From NCBI GenBank assembly GCA_035574195.1, contig DATLZE010000072.1, positions 1 to 36,037 of the forward strand: DNA of 36,037 nucleotides. The letters are read 5' to 3'. Position numbers and translations under genes: made by a program. Source of the DNA: SG8-41 sp035574195. GTDB taxonomy: Bacteria > Pseudomonadota > Gammaproteobacteria > Burkholderiales > SG8-41. Of the stretch, positions 14,569 to 22,417 are shown piece by piece. Below the pieces are notes generated by a model. It saw only the letters and a list, made by a program, of their open reading frames with translations, was not told the origin of the DNA and searched no databases. Numbering within the stretch: position 1 is the first letter of the stretch; every line of letters starts with the position of its first letter.

Positions 14569-16209
14569 ATGAACCCCGATGAAATCGAAAAACGGTTCGC
14601 TGCGATCGAGGCGCGGCTCGCATTCATCGAGTCGCTGATCCCGGAAGACGCGCAGCCGGTGCGGCGCGCCGCCGGCGCGCCCGCCTCCGCGCCTGCCGCG
14701 CCGCAGCCGGAAAAAGCGCCTGCGCAGCGGCAGTCCCATCCCTCGCTCGCGGCGAGCCTGCTCGGGTGGGGCGGGGCGGCGGCGCTGGTGCTTGCGGCCG
14801 CCTATCTCATCCGCCTCGCGGTCGAGAGCGGATGGCTCACGCCCGAGCGCCAGATCGCGCTCGCCGCGGTCTCGGGCTGGGTCATGATCGCTGCGGGGCT
14901 GCTGTTGCGCAACGTCGACCGCCCGTACGCCGGGCTGCTGCCGGCGGGAGGCGTGGCGACCCTCTTTCTTTCGATCTACGGTGCGCACCTCTTCTACGGA
15001 CTGATCGGCGCGGCGGCCGCGACCGCAGCGGTCGTTTTCGTGTGCCTGCTCTCGCTGTGGCTCGCGCGCGCCTTCGCGGCCGATCTCTACGCGTTGTTCG
15101 CGGTGGCGGGCTCCTATTCCGCGCCGCTGCTGATCGTGGGGGCGCCGTCCGTCACCGACCTCGTGATCTACTTCTCGGCATGGGGCGTGGCGTTCAGCGC
15201 GTTCTCGATCCTCAACGGCCGGCGCCTCGTCTACGTCCTCGCGATGTATCTCGCGCTGATCGTCTTCGACCACATCTGGCGCACCCGAGCGCCGGAGGCG
15301 TGGATCGCGGCAGCCGTCTTCCAGGGCGTCCAGTTCGCGATCTTCGGTCTTGCCACCGCCGTCTTCTCGATCCGCAACCGCTCCCCCCTCGACCCTGCCG
15401 CGGCTTGGGCGCACCTGCCGCCGCTGTTGCTCTTCTACTTCCTCCAGTATGCGCTGCTCGAACGCCACCTGCCGGACCTCGCGCCGTGGATCGCGGTGGC
15501 GAGCGGCTTCGTTCTCGCCGCTCTCTACGGGCTCGCGCGGGCTGCGCTCGCGCGCCCGCTCCCCGGCGGCGAGTTGCTGCTGTGGTCCTACCTCGCGCTG
15601 GTCCTCTTTCACGCCGGCTACCTCGAGTCGGTGCCGGAGCGCTGGGCGCCATGGGTGGCCTTCCTCGCCGTGCCGATTGTCGCCGCCGTGGCGCTGCGGG
15701 GAGGCGGCGGGGTGCGGGCGAGCTGGCCGGTGTGGGTCGCGGTCGGGGTGATCTTCCTGGCGAACTACCTGCGCATCGTGTTCGACGAGGGACTGCGCGC
15801 GGTGGCCGGGCGCTCGCTGCTCGCGGCCGCCTATGCGCTGCAGCTTTATCTCGGTTACTACTTCGTGCGCGGCCGCGAGGGGCTGCAGGGGGTGAGGGCC
15901 GCGCTGCTCTACGCCGGCCATATCGCCGCGATGGCCGCGGCGCTCCATCTGCTCGATGAGCGCATCGTGGAATCCGCAGCGTGGGGGGTGCTCGGGCTCG
16001 CCTGGCTCCTCGTGTCGCTGTGCAGCCGCGACCGGCTGCTCGGGCAGTCCTCGTTGCTCGTCTTCGGCGCGGCGGCGGCGAAGGTTCTGCTCTACGATCT
16101 CGGCGGCGCCGATCCCCTGGCGCGCATCGCGAGTCTCGTCGTGCTGGGCGTCGCCTTCTATCTCGGGGGGCTGCTCTACCAGCGGCTCGCCACGGCCGAG
16201 CCGCGCTGA
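14569..16209 (+). CDS. DUF2339 family polytopic membrane protein
   Basis: A 546-residue inner-membrane protein. The cytoplasmic N-terminus (IEKRFAAIEARLAFIESLIPE) is a short coiled coil followed by an Ala/Pro-rich linker. Then about 14 or more hydrophobic helices run to the end, including LGWGGAAALVLAAAYLIRLA, the conserved GWLTPERQIALAAVSG, and LPAGGVATLFLSIYGAHLFY. This layout is typical of DUF2339, whose function is unknown. CCGGAGGAG lies 5 bases before the ATG at 14569; an ATG at 14539 is in frame but lacks a ribosome site. It diverges from the fused cupin gene and appears monocistronic. No transport or enzyme motif is evident. Confidence 0.85.
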   Translation: MNPDEIEKRFAAIEARLAFIESLIPEDAQPVRRAAGAPASAPAAPQPEKAPAQRQSHPSLAASLLGWGGAAALVLAAAYLIRLAVESGWLTPERQIALAAVSGWVMIAAGLLLRNVDRPYAGLLPAGGVATLFLSIYGAHLFYGLIGAAAATAAVVFVCLLSLWLARAFAADLYALFAVAGSYSAPLLIVGAPSVTDLVIYFSAWGVAFSAFSILNGRRLVYVLAMYLALIVFDHIWRTRAPEAWIAAAVFQGVQFAIFGLATAVFSIRNRSPLDPAAAWAHLPPLLLFYFLQYALLERHLPDLAPWIAVASGFVLAALYGLARAALARPLPGGELLLWSYLALVLFHAGYLESVPERWAPWVAFLAVPIVAAVALRGGGGVRASWPVWVAVGVIFLANYLRIVFDEGLRAVAGRSLLAAAYALQLYLGYYFVRGREGLQGVRAALLYAGHIAAMAAALHLLDERIVESAAWGVLGLAWLLVSLCSRDRLLGQSSLLVFGAAAAKVLLYDLGGADPLARIASLVVLGVAFYLGGLLYQRLATAEPR

Positions 16210-16251
16210 GGCGCCTGCGCGCAATCGGGCGCGGCGGGGCGTTTTCCGGAT

Positions 16252-16280
16252 CTTGAAACCGCGGCTGCCGATCCCTATGT
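16252..16280 (+). promoter_or_regulatory. Predicted RpoH (sigma-32) heat-shock promoter for hsp20
   Basis: CTTGAAA at 16252-16258 is followed after 14 bases by CCCTATGT at 16273-16280. The sigma-32 consensus is CTTGAAA with 11-16 bases to CCCCATNT, so the -35 is perfect and the -10 has one mismatch. It lies about 62 bases before the start of a small heat-shock protein gene, which supports the call. Confidence 0.75.
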
Positions 16281-16328
16281 AGGGAGCGTGACGGGCCGGG
16301 AGACCGGCTCGGGTTGGAACTGTGCGCG

Positions 16329-16338
16329 AAGGAGGTGA
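16329..16338 (+). promoter_or_regulatory. Shine-Dalgarno fixing the hsp20 start
   Basis: AAGGAGGTGA ends 4 bases before ATG 16343. It lies inside a longer in-frame candidate beginning with GTG at 16322, which it makes unlikely. Confidence 0.7.
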
Positions 16339-16342
16339 GCGT

Positions 16343-16801
16343 ATGGCCAACATCGTGCGGTACACCCCGTTCGGGGAAGTCATGGGCTTCGCTCCTTTCT
16401 GGAGCGCCTCTGACGACCTCGTGCGGGACCTGTTCGCGCGGCCCTTCGGCATGGGCAGCTTGCTGTGGGGCGACTCCGAGCCCTTCCGCATGTCCATTGC
16501 CGAGAACGAGCACGAGTATCGCGTGACGGCGGAGCTCCCGGGGGCGCGCAAGGAAGACATCGCCGTGTCCGTGAACGGCCCCGAAGTCACCATTTCGGCC
16601 GAGATCCGGAACGCGACGGAGGGCGCCGGCCAGTGGAGCGCGGTGTACTCCGAGCGCCTCTACGGCAAGCTCCAGCGCGCCTTCACGCTCGAGTGCGAGG
16701 TTGACGCCGAGAAGGCGCAAGCCCGTTACGCGGACGGCGTGCTCGAGCTGGTGCTGCCGAAGAAGGAAGAGCAAACCCGCAAGCGCCTCACGATCCACTG
16801 A
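16343..16801 (+). CDS. Hsp20 / alpha-crystallin small heat-shock protein
   Basis: A 152-residue ATP-independent holdase that keeps unfolding proteins soluble. A ~50-residue N-terminal arm rich in Phe, Trp and Met precedes the alpha-crystallin domain. The domain runs from about FRMSIAENEHEYRVTAELPG, through KEDIAVSVNGPEVTISAE, to the signature ARYADGVLELVLPKKEE. The short C-terminal tail (RKRLTIH) lacks a clear I-x-I motif, which usually helps oligomer assembly. The gene is monocistronic, preceded by a sigma-32-type promoter at 16252 and followed by an intrinsic terminator at 16825, so heat-shock control is likely. Confidence 0.93.
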   Translation: MANIVRYTPFGEVMGFAPFWSASDDLVRDLFARPFGMGSLLWGDSEPFRMSIAENEHEYRVTAELPGARKEDIAVSVNGPEVTISAEIRNATEGAGQWSAVYSERLYGKLQRAFTLECEVDAEKAQARYADGVLELVLPKKEEQTRKRLTIH

Positions 16802-16824
16802 TCGGCTCGCGAGTCGCTCGGGCG

Positions 16825-16851
16825 AGCGGCCCGCAGGGGCCGCTTTTTTTT
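16825..16851 (+). terminator. Intrinsic terminator after hsp20
   Basis: AGCGGCCC-GCAG-GGGCCGCT forms a perfect 8-bp stem with a 4-base loop, followed by eight T residues. It lies 24 bases after the hsp20 stop. It works in the plus direction only, because no A-run precedes the stem for the convergent gene. Confidence 0.9.
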
Positions 16852-16867
16852 GCGTGCTGCGGCGGGC

Positions 16868-17539
16868 TCAGAGCAACATCGCGGCGATACCGGCGAGCCC
16901 GGCGATGCTCGCGGCGAGAGGCAGGCGCGAGGCGCCGCGGCGCGCGAGGCAAGCGCCGAGGCCTGCGGCGACGAGCATCAGGCCGGCGGCGGGCAGGATC
17001 ATCGTGTAGTAGAGCAGTCCACCCATGCCGGGGTCGTAGCGATGCGTGCGCAGCTCGATCTCGGAGTGCGCTTGCGCAAAGCGCGCATCGCCCCGCACAA
17101 CGCGCGCGGCGAGCCGCCATTCGCGCAGAGGCCAGTCGTCGAGCGTCAGGCTCGCGAGTCCGGTCCAGTAGTAGTTCTCGGCGAGCTCGTGCTCGATCGT
17201 TCCCGCAGGATAATTTCCCTCGAAGAAAACGCGCCCGTCCGGATCGAAAATCCTCACCGCCAGCGCGCCCTCGAACCGGGTGCCGGCCCGCGTGCGGTCG
17301 GCGTTGACGGTGGTGAGCGCCAGATCGCGCCGGCCGGCGCCCCACACGCGGAACGGGACCGATCGCCAGTCGGAGCTGTGCGCGAGTTCCACGCGCAGCG
17401 CCGGGTCGCCGTAGTGCACGCTCGCGAGCACGCCGTAGGCGAAGACGGCGAAGCAGGCGAGCCCGCCGGAGAAGGCGGCGAGCCAGGCCGCATAGAGCAG
17501 GCGGCGTGCCGGGGCGGAGGACCGTGTGGCGCCGTTCAC
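16868..17539 (-). CDS. Unrecognised membrane protein with periplasmic domain
   Basis: A 223-residue protein I do not recognise. One hydrophobic helix lies near residues 15-40 (YAAWLAAFSGGLACFAVFAYGVLA). A polar, beta-rich region of about 130 residues follows (RVELAHSSDWRSVPFRVWG to HSEIELRTHRYDPG). Two hydrophobic helices close the protein (LLYYTMILPAAGLMLVAAGLGA and the last 20 residues). The likely topology is inner membrane with the middle domain in the periplasm. The GTG start at 17539 lies 16 bases after the end of the dehalogenase-like gene, so the two form an operon. No catalytic motif is visible. Confidence 0.7.
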   Translation of the reverse strand: MNGATRSSAPARRLLYAAWLAAFSGGLACFAVFAYGVLASVHYGDPALRVELAHSSDWRSVPFRVWGAGRRDLALTTVNADRTRAGTRFEGALAVRIFDPDGRVFFEGNYPAGTIEHELAENYYWTGLASLTLDDWPLREWRLAARVVRGDARFAQAHSEIELRTHRYDPGMGGLLYYTMILPAAGLMLVAAGLGACLARRGASRLPLAASIAGLAGIAAMLL

Positions 17540-17555
17540 CGCTGCACCCCTGCGC

Positions 17556-18284
17556 TCAGGCGCCGAGCTTCGCGGCGAGCGCGCGAAAGTCCTGCGCGAT
17601 CACGTCCCAGTCATCTTCGGCTTGGAGGTCCGTGCTCTGGCGCGGTCCGTACTCGGCGGGCCGCGGGACGAAGGCGGTACGCATGCCGCACGCGCGCGCA
17701 GCGCGCAGATCGTAATTGTGGGCCGCGACCATCATCACTTCGCGGGGCTCGAGGCCGAGCAGCCGGATCGCTCCGAGGTAGACCTCGGGATCGGGCTTGT
17801 AGCGCCGGAAGAGCTCCGCGCACAGAATCACGTCCCACGGCAGCCCCGCGCGCTTCGCCATGTTGACGAGGCAGGCGACGTCGCCGTTGGAAAGTGGCGC
17901 GATCACGTACTTCTTCTTGAGGCGTTTCAGTCCGGGGACCGCGTCGGGCCAGGGATCGAGCCGATGCCAGGCGCGGTTCAGATAGACGCGCTCCTCCTCG
18001 GAGAGCGCTTGCAAGCCGTACCGGGGCAGCAACTCGTCGAGCTTCTCGCGGTAAATCGCGTCCACCGTCGTCCACGGCCGGCGCCCGCTATTGACCGCGT
18101 CCATCCCGGGGCGGTAGGCCTTTTTCCACTCGTCCACCAAGGCGGCCCAGTCCGCCTCGAGCTTTTTCCTCCGGCCGAAGCGGCGGAAATCGGCGATGAT
18201 GCTCGAGCGCCAGTCCACCACCGTGCCAAAAGTATCGAAGGCGAGCGCCTTGACTCCAGCGGGGACCCTGGATGATTGCGGCAT
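17556..18284 (-). CDS. Haloacid dehalogenase type II (L-2-haloacid dehalogenase-like)
   Basis: A 242-residue cytoplasmic HAD-superfamily hydrolase. Motif I is AFDTFGTVVDWR with the nucleophile at Asp17. Motif II is PLSNGD near residue 130, motif III is the Lys of RRYKPDPEVYLG near 162, and motif IV is MMVAAHNYDLRAA near 183. The all-helical cap between motif I and II (EWKKAYRPGMDAVNSG, RYGLQALSEEE) and the SNG motif place it with type II 2-haloacid dehalogenases, which hydrolyse L-2-haloalkanoates to D-2-hydroxy acids. Many members of this branch act on other substrates. The ATG has only a weak ribosome site. It leads a two-gene unit with the membrane protein at 16868. Confidence 0.85.
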   Translation of the reverse strand: MPQSSRVPAGVKALAFDTFGTVVDWRSSIIADFRRFGRRKKLEADWAALVDEWKKAYRPGMDAVNSGRRPWTTVDAIYREKLDELLPRYGLQALSEEERVYLNRAWHRLDPWPDAVPGLKRLKKKYVIAPLSNGDVACLVNMAKRAGLPWDVILCAELFRRYKPDPEVYLGAIRLLGLEPREVMMVAAHNYDLRAARACGMRTAFVPRPAEYGPRQSTDLQAEDDWDVIAQDFRALAAKLGA

Positions 18285-18391
18285 AGATTCCCGTCCTGCG
18301 CGAGAGAGGGTTCGGCACGCGTGCAGCGGCCGTCTGCCTCGTGCAACCGATCGCGCGATCCTGCGAGCGTGGCGGCCGCGAAACCTGCGGG

Positions 18392-18877
18392 CTAGCTGAT
18401 GCGGTCCGGGATCACGCGCCGGATGTCGCGCGTCATCTTCACTGCCGTTTCCTGGCCGCGGTAGTAGCCGGGAATATAGGAGGCTTCCTTGTAGCCCAGC
18501 ATGCGGTAGAAGGCGCGCGCGCCGAAGTTGTTGACGCGCAGCTCGAGAGTGATCGTGGTGATGCCAGCGGTGAGCGCTGTCTCCTCGAGCCAGGCCATCA
18601 TCCTGCGCCCGATGCCGCAGCGCTGGTAGTTGGGCTTGACCGCAATGAGCGACAGATGCGCCGAGACCTCGCCGTAGTCCATGATCGCGAAGCCCACCAG
18701 GTTGCCCCTGACCTCGGCGACCAGCACATTGGTGTCGCGCGCGCGGATCGCGCGCAGCACCCGCTCCGGCGGCCAGCTCCAGCCGCGCAGCCCGACCTCG
18801 ATCAGGTAGCGCGACATCACCGCGATTTCGTAGGCGTCGGCGGGAACGGCCAGGCGAAAACGGGGAACGACCGGCAT
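18392..18877 (-). CDS. GNAT-family N-acetyltransferase (RimI-like)
   Basis: A 161-residue acetyltransferase using acetyl-CoA. The acetyl-CoA loop is VKPNYQRCGIGRRMM (the Q/RxxGxG/A motif) near residue 87-100. It is followed by TITLELRVNNFGARAFYRMLGYKE, close to the C-terminal motif of RimI-type enzymes that acetylate protein N-termini. The ending YIPGYYRGQETAVKMTRDI is less standard, so the target may be something other than ribosomal protein S18. I chose ATG 18877 over a TTG at 18886. A perfect -10 hexamer lies only 8 bases upstream, so the mRNA may be leaderless. It is monocistronic. Confidence 0.85.
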   Translation of the reverse strand: MPVVPRFRLAVPADAYEIAVMSRYLIEVGLRGWSWPPERVLRAIRARDTNVLVAEVRGNLVGFAIMDYGEVSAHLSLIAVKPNYQRCGIGRRMMAWLEETALTAGITTITLELRVNNFGARAFYRMLGYKEASYIPGYYRGQETAVKMTRDIRRVIPDRIS

Positions 18878-18885
18878 GATCGGCA

Positions 18886-18913
18886 ATTATATTGCCTGAC
18901 CGGGCGCGCGCAA
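18886..18913 (-). promoter_or_regulatory. Candidate promoter giving a leaderless GNAT mRNA
   Basis: On the minus strand a perfect TATAAT (18891-18886) is preceded after 16 bases by TTGCGC (18913-18908). Transcription would begin at or next to the ATG at 18877. The -10 lies within a dyad GGCAAT-TAT-ATTGCC (18882-18896), which could also be an operator. Confidence 0.5.
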
Positions 18914-18947
18914 GCCGCAGTCCTCCGGCCCCGATCGCGTGCGTGCG

Positions 18948-19517
18948 TCACGCCTTGGCGGTCTTGGGAATGAACTTCAGCGCCACGCCGTTGTTGCACC
19001 AGCGCTGGCCGGTGGGCGGCGGGCCGTCGTCGAAGACATGGCCGTGATGCCCTCCGCAGCGGATGCAGTGGTACTCGGTGCGCGGCAGGAAGAGCTTGTA
19101 ATCGGTCTTGGTGCCGAACACGCCCGGGATGGTGGTGAAGAAGCTGGGCCACCCCGTGCCGCTGTCGTACTTCATTGCCGAGGTGAACAGCGGCAGATCG
19201 CATCCCGCGCAGACGTATACCCCGGGGCGCTTCTCGTGGTTGAGCGGGCTCGTTCCCGCGCGCTCGGTCGCCTCCTCGCGCAGCACTGCGTAGGCCGCCG
19301 GCGAAAGACGCTTGCGCCACTCCTCGTTGGAGAGCTTGAGCGGCTCGCTGGGCGAGGGCGGCTTGATGCCCTCGGCAAGCAGCGTTTTCCAGTTCCTGCG
19401 CAGTTCCTCGACGCCTTTCATGTCACGCGGCAGGCTCTGCGCCTGCGACCGACGCCCGGCGATCGCACCCCACAATCCCGCCGCCAGCATGCCCTGCAAC
19501 CAGCCCCTGCGCGTCAT
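18948..19517 (-). CDS. msrB: Exported peptide-methionine (R)-S-oxide reductase MsrB
   Basis: A 189-residue enzyme that reduces methionine-R-sulfoxide in proteins. Zinc-binding CxxC pairs are visible: CAGCD near residue 103 and CIRCGGHHGHVFDDGPPPTG near 151. The catalytic Cys lies in QRWCNNGVALKF near 173; the common form of this motif is RYCxNS. A twin-arginine signal (MTRRGWLQGMLAAGL, then RRSQAQ) shows export by Tat, so it likely repairs periplasmic proteins. About 45 residues separate the signal from the core. AAGGAGA lies 7 bases before the ATG. The 215-base spacer upstream, up to the thiolase stop, suggests its own promoter. Confidence 0.92.
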   Translation of the reverse strand: MTRRGWLQGMLAAGLWGAIAGRRSQAQSLPRDMKGVEELRRNWKTLLAEGIKPPSPSEPLKLSNEEWRKRLSPAAYAVLREEATERAGTSPLNHEKRPGVYVCAGCDLPLFTSAMKYDSGTGWPSFFTTIPGVFGTKTDYKLFLPRTEYHCIRCGGHHGHVFDDGPPPTGQRWCNNGVALKFIPKTAKA

Positions 19518-19624
19518 ATGCCGTCTCCTTGCCTTGGCCCGGATCTGGATTTTGCCCCGAATTCCCTCGGCAGCCTATACGGCGGTGCGGGCGGGCCGGA
19601 TGTATCGCTACGGGTTTCATGTTT

Positions 19625-19708
19625 CAGGGGCTGCGGAGATGCGACCTGTTGCCACGCCACGGTGAACCCTACCCCGTGGGCAGGGGCCCCGCGTGCGGGG
19701 ATGCGACC
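19625..19708. repeat. Pair of imperfect direct repeats upstream of msrB
   Basis: CAGGGGCTGCGGAGATGCGACC (19625-19646, shown in parts here as CAGGGGCTGCGG and AGATGCGACC) recurs as CAGGGGC...GTGCGGGGATGCGACC at 19681-19708. The second copy contains a CCCCGC-GT-GCGGGG hairpin. The pair fills much of the otherwise empty spacer 19518-19732. Their role is unknown; no T-run makes either a terminator. Confidence 0.35.
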
Positions 19709-19732
19709 CAGGAGGCGCGCGGCGCACGGCGG

Positions 19733-21349
19733 CTACAGGGTGTTTTCCGAGCCGAGGATCACCGTGCACTGGCTGGAGAGCACGCCTCCGTTGCCGTGCG
19801 CCAAAGCGAGGTCGCACCCTGGTATCTGTCGCTCCCCGCACTCGCCGCGCACTTGGCGCGCCGCCTCGATCAGCAGCATGAGCCCGTACATGCCGGGATG
19901 GCAGTAGGAGAGCCCGCCGCCGTTGGTGTTGACCGCGAGCCGCCCCCCCGGCGCGATCGCGCCGCCCGCGACGAAGCGCCCGCCTTCGCCCTTGGGACAG
20001 TAGCCGAGGTCCTCGAGAAAGAGGATGGTGTTGATCGTGAAGGCGTCGTAGAGCTCCACTGCGCGCACGTCCCAGGGGCGGACGCCCGCCATCGCGAATG
20101 CCTGCGGCCCGGAGCGCGCCGCAGCGGTGACGGTGAGATCCTCCATGTTGGAGATCGAATGGTGCGAGAGCGCTTCGCCCACGCCGAGCACGTAGACCGG
20201 CTTTTTCTTGAGCGCGCGGGCACGCTCGGCGGAGGTGAGGATGATCGCGCCGCCGCCGTCGGTCACCAGGCAGCAGTCGCGCACCGTGAAGGGATAACTC
20301 ACCATGCGGGAGGAGAGCGCCTGCTCGATGGTGAGCGGCTCCTTTTCCCACGCGGCCGGGTTCTTGAGCGCCCACTGGCGCGCTGCCACCGCGACTTCCG
20401 CCAACTGCTCGCGCGTGGTGCCGAACTCGTGCATGTGGCGGGAGGCCGCGAGCGCGTAGGCGCTCGCCGGCAGGAACGGGCGGTACGGGGACTCGTACGG
20501 GTTGTGCTCGCGCGGGCTGGCGGCCGCCCGCGACACCGTGCGCTGAGTGCTGCCGTAGGCGATCAGCGCGACCTCGCACAGTCCGTGCTCGATCGCGGCC
20601 TGCGCGTGCGCGACGTGCGACATGAAGGAGGAGCCGCCGATCTGGGTGTTGTCGGCGTAGCGCGGCTCGATGCCGAGATACTCCTTCAACGCGAGCGTCG
20701 CCATGCGCACCTGGGTGGTGGCGGCGAAGAGCCCGTCCACGTCCGCGAGCCGCAGGCCGCAGTCGTCGAGCGCGCGCCGGGTTGCCTGCGCCATGAGGTC
20801 CACCGGGCTGGTGTGCGGCGCGACTTGGCCGAGATCGGATTCGGCCACGCCGACGATGGCGACGCTCCCGCGCTTCAGGCCTCCGGTGCGCGCGCTCTTC
20901 GTCGCGACGAACGGGGCGCGCCGGGCCTGCGCTTGCGGCGCCGCGGCGGGCGCGGGCGGTGCTGCGGCGGGCGCCACTGGGGCGAACACGGGATAAGGCG
21001 GCTGTTGGTCGTCTCCGGGGTGCATCCGCACCTTGACTCGCATGCCGATTCCCACTGCAAGCGGGTCCACGTCCTCGACCCGGCTCATCATGCGGAAGCC
21101 CTCGTCGAGCTCGATCAGCGCGACGTTATGCGGCGGTGCGTCCTTCGAATACACGACCGTGGTGGCGTATACCGTGCCGAACCCCTGCGAGACGCGCCAT
21201 TCGAGGTCCGCGCTGCCGCTGCCCGGTGCGATGACGCGCGGGTAGAACACGGGCCTGCCGTCCTCGCGGCTCACCTGGTAGGCGAGCTCGCCCTTCCTGC
21301 AATGTTCGAGATAGATGCCGAGCGGCGACTGCTGTTTCAAGTCCTGCAT
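19733..21349 (-). CDS. DUF35 (OB-fold) - SCP2-type thiolase fusion, probable C-C lyase
   Basis: A 538-residue fusion. Residues ~1-125 are a DUF35/OB-fold module (WRVSQGFGTVYATTVV, NVALIELDEGFRMMSRVED, GMRVKVRM). An Ala/Pro linker follows, then an SCP2-type thiolase from KRGSVAIVGVAESDLGQV on. The usual zinc-ribbon Cys pairs of DUF35 are absent (VSREDG, APGSGS). The thiolase nucleophile position reads NTQIGGSSF, with no Cys. The C-terminal catalytic regions ELYDAFTIN, GLSYCHPGMYGL and AHGNGG are present. Separate DUF35/thiolase pairs such as ChsH2/Ltp2 act as retro-aldolases in steroid side-chain breakdown; the missing Cys suggests a similar reaction. ATG 21349 follows GGAG at 6 bases; ATG 21361 is the in-frame alternative. 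Confidence 0.85.
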   Translation of the reverse strand: MQDLKQQSPLGIYLEHCRKGELAYQVSREDGRPVFYPRVIAPGSGSADLEWRVSQGFGTVYATTVVYSKDAPPHNVALIELDEGFRMMSRVEDVDPLAVGIGMRVKVRMHPGDDQQPPYPVFAPVAPAAAPPAPAAAPQAQARRAPFVATKSARTGGLKRGSVAIVGVAESDLGQVAPHTSPVDLMAQATRRALDDCGLRLADVDGLFAATTQVRMATLALKEYLGIEPRYADNTQIGGSSFMSHVAHAQAAIEHGLCEVALIAYGSTQRTVSRAAASPREHNPYESPYRPFLPASAYALAASRHMHEFGTTREQLAEVAVAARQWALKNPAAWEKEPLTIEQALSSRMVSYPFTVRDCCLVTDGGGAIILTSAERARALKKKPVYVLGVGEALSHHSISNMEDLTVTAAARSGPQAFAMAGVRPWDVRAVELYDAFTINTILFLEDLGYCPKGEGGRFVAGGAIAPGGRLAVNTNGGGLSYCHPGMYGLMLLIEAARQVRGECGERQIPGCDLALAHGNGGVLSSQCTVILGSENTL

Positions 21350-21423
21350 CCGTTGCTCCATCGCGTCGTTGTTTCGTCACCCGATCACTGCATCGCTTTC
21401 TCGCTGCATCGCCGGATTCTCGG

Positions 21424-22392
21424 TCACTCTGCCTTGATACCGGCTTGCTTCACCACGCGCGCCCACTTGACGATCTCGGTCTGGATGAATTTCCCGAACT
21501 CCTCGGGACTCCTGTTCACCGCCTCGGCGCCCTCCGACACGAACCATTTCTGGACTTCGGGCGAGGCGACGATGGCTGCCACTTCCTCGTGCAGCCGCCG
21601 GACCACGGCCGCGGGCGTTCCGGCCGGAGCGAGGATGCCCCACCAGTTGGACGCCTCGTAGCCTGGCAGGCCCGCCTCGGCGATCGTCGGCACTTCGGGC
21701 AGGATCGCGGCGCGCTTCGCGCCGCCCGTGCCGAGCACGCGCAGGCGCCCGGCGCGGATGTGCGGCAGCGTCTGGATCAGCGAGCCGATCGAGATCTGCG
21801 CCTGTCCGGCCACCACCGCGATCGTCGCGGGGCCGCCGCCCTTGTAGGGCACGTGCACCAGGTTGATGCCCGCCATGATGCGGAAGAGCTCGCTGCCGAG
21901 GTGCTGGAACGTGCCGACTCCGGCGGAGGCGTAATGGAGCTCGCCCGGTTTCGCTTTCGCGAGCGCTATGAGCTCCTTGACCGATTGCGCGGCGACCCCG
22001 GGATGGACCGCGAGCGCGTTGGGCCCGGTGCCGATCATCGCCACCGGCACGAACGACTTCACCGGATCGTAGGAGAGCTTGTAGAGCGCCGGATTGAAGG
22101 CGTAGGCGACCGAGACGATCAGCAGCGTGTGCCCGTCGGGCTGCGATTTCGCCGCGATCTCGGTGCCGATCACGCCTCCAGCGCCACCGCGGTTGTCCAC
22201 CACCACGGCCCGGCCGAGCCGCTCGGAGAGCTGCAGCCCGATCATGCGCCCGACGATGTCGTTGCTGCCGCCCGGCGGAAAGGGAATGATCAGCCGCACC
22301 GGACGCGACGGGTACTGTCCTGCGGCTTGCGCCGCCGCGCAGGCGAGAACGGCCGCCATCACGGCCGCCGGAAAACGGAGCGAAGTTTTCAT
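21424..22392 (-). CDS. Bug/TctC-family receptor within the acyl-CoA cluster
   Basis: A 322-residue periplasmic receptor. The signal peptide MKTSLRFPAAVMAAVLACAAAQAAG leads to mature QYPSRPVRLII. Loop 1 is canonical (PFPPGGSNDIVGR), as are DNRGGAGG, PDGHT, HVPYKGGGP, LPEVPTIAEAG and C-terminal IVKWARVVKQAGIK. AAAGGAG lies 7 bases before the ATG; an upstream in-frame start at 22509 would run through the crotonase gene. It begins 26 bases after the crotonase stop on the same strand, so it belongs to the cluster and may supply the carboxylate that the ligase at 23169 activates. Its membrane partners are not here. Confidence 0.93.
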   Translation of the reverse strand: MKTSLRFPAAVMAAVLACAAAQAAGQYPSRPVRLIIPFPPGGSNDIVGRMIGLQLSERLGRAVVVDNRGGAGGVIGTEIAAKSQPDGHTLLIVSVAYAFNPALYKLSYDPVKSFVPVAMIGTGPNALAVHPGVAAQSVKELIALAKAKPGELHYASAGVGTFQHLGSELFRIMAGINLVHVPYKGGGPATIAVVAGQAQISIGSLIQTLPHIRAGRLRVLGTGGAKRAAILPEVPTIAEAGLPGYEASNWWGILAPAGTPAAVVRRLHEEVAAIVASPEVQKWFVSEGAEAVNRSPEEFGKFIQTEIVKWARVVKQAGIKAE

Positions 22393-22417
22393 GCCGGTCT
22401 CCTTTCGGGTCTTCCAC

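Noticed and set aside
14446..16593. Minus-strand open frame of 715 codons opposite the DUF2339 gene
   Set aside because: Shadow with Arg/Glu-rich translation; it would also run through hsp20 and its promoter.
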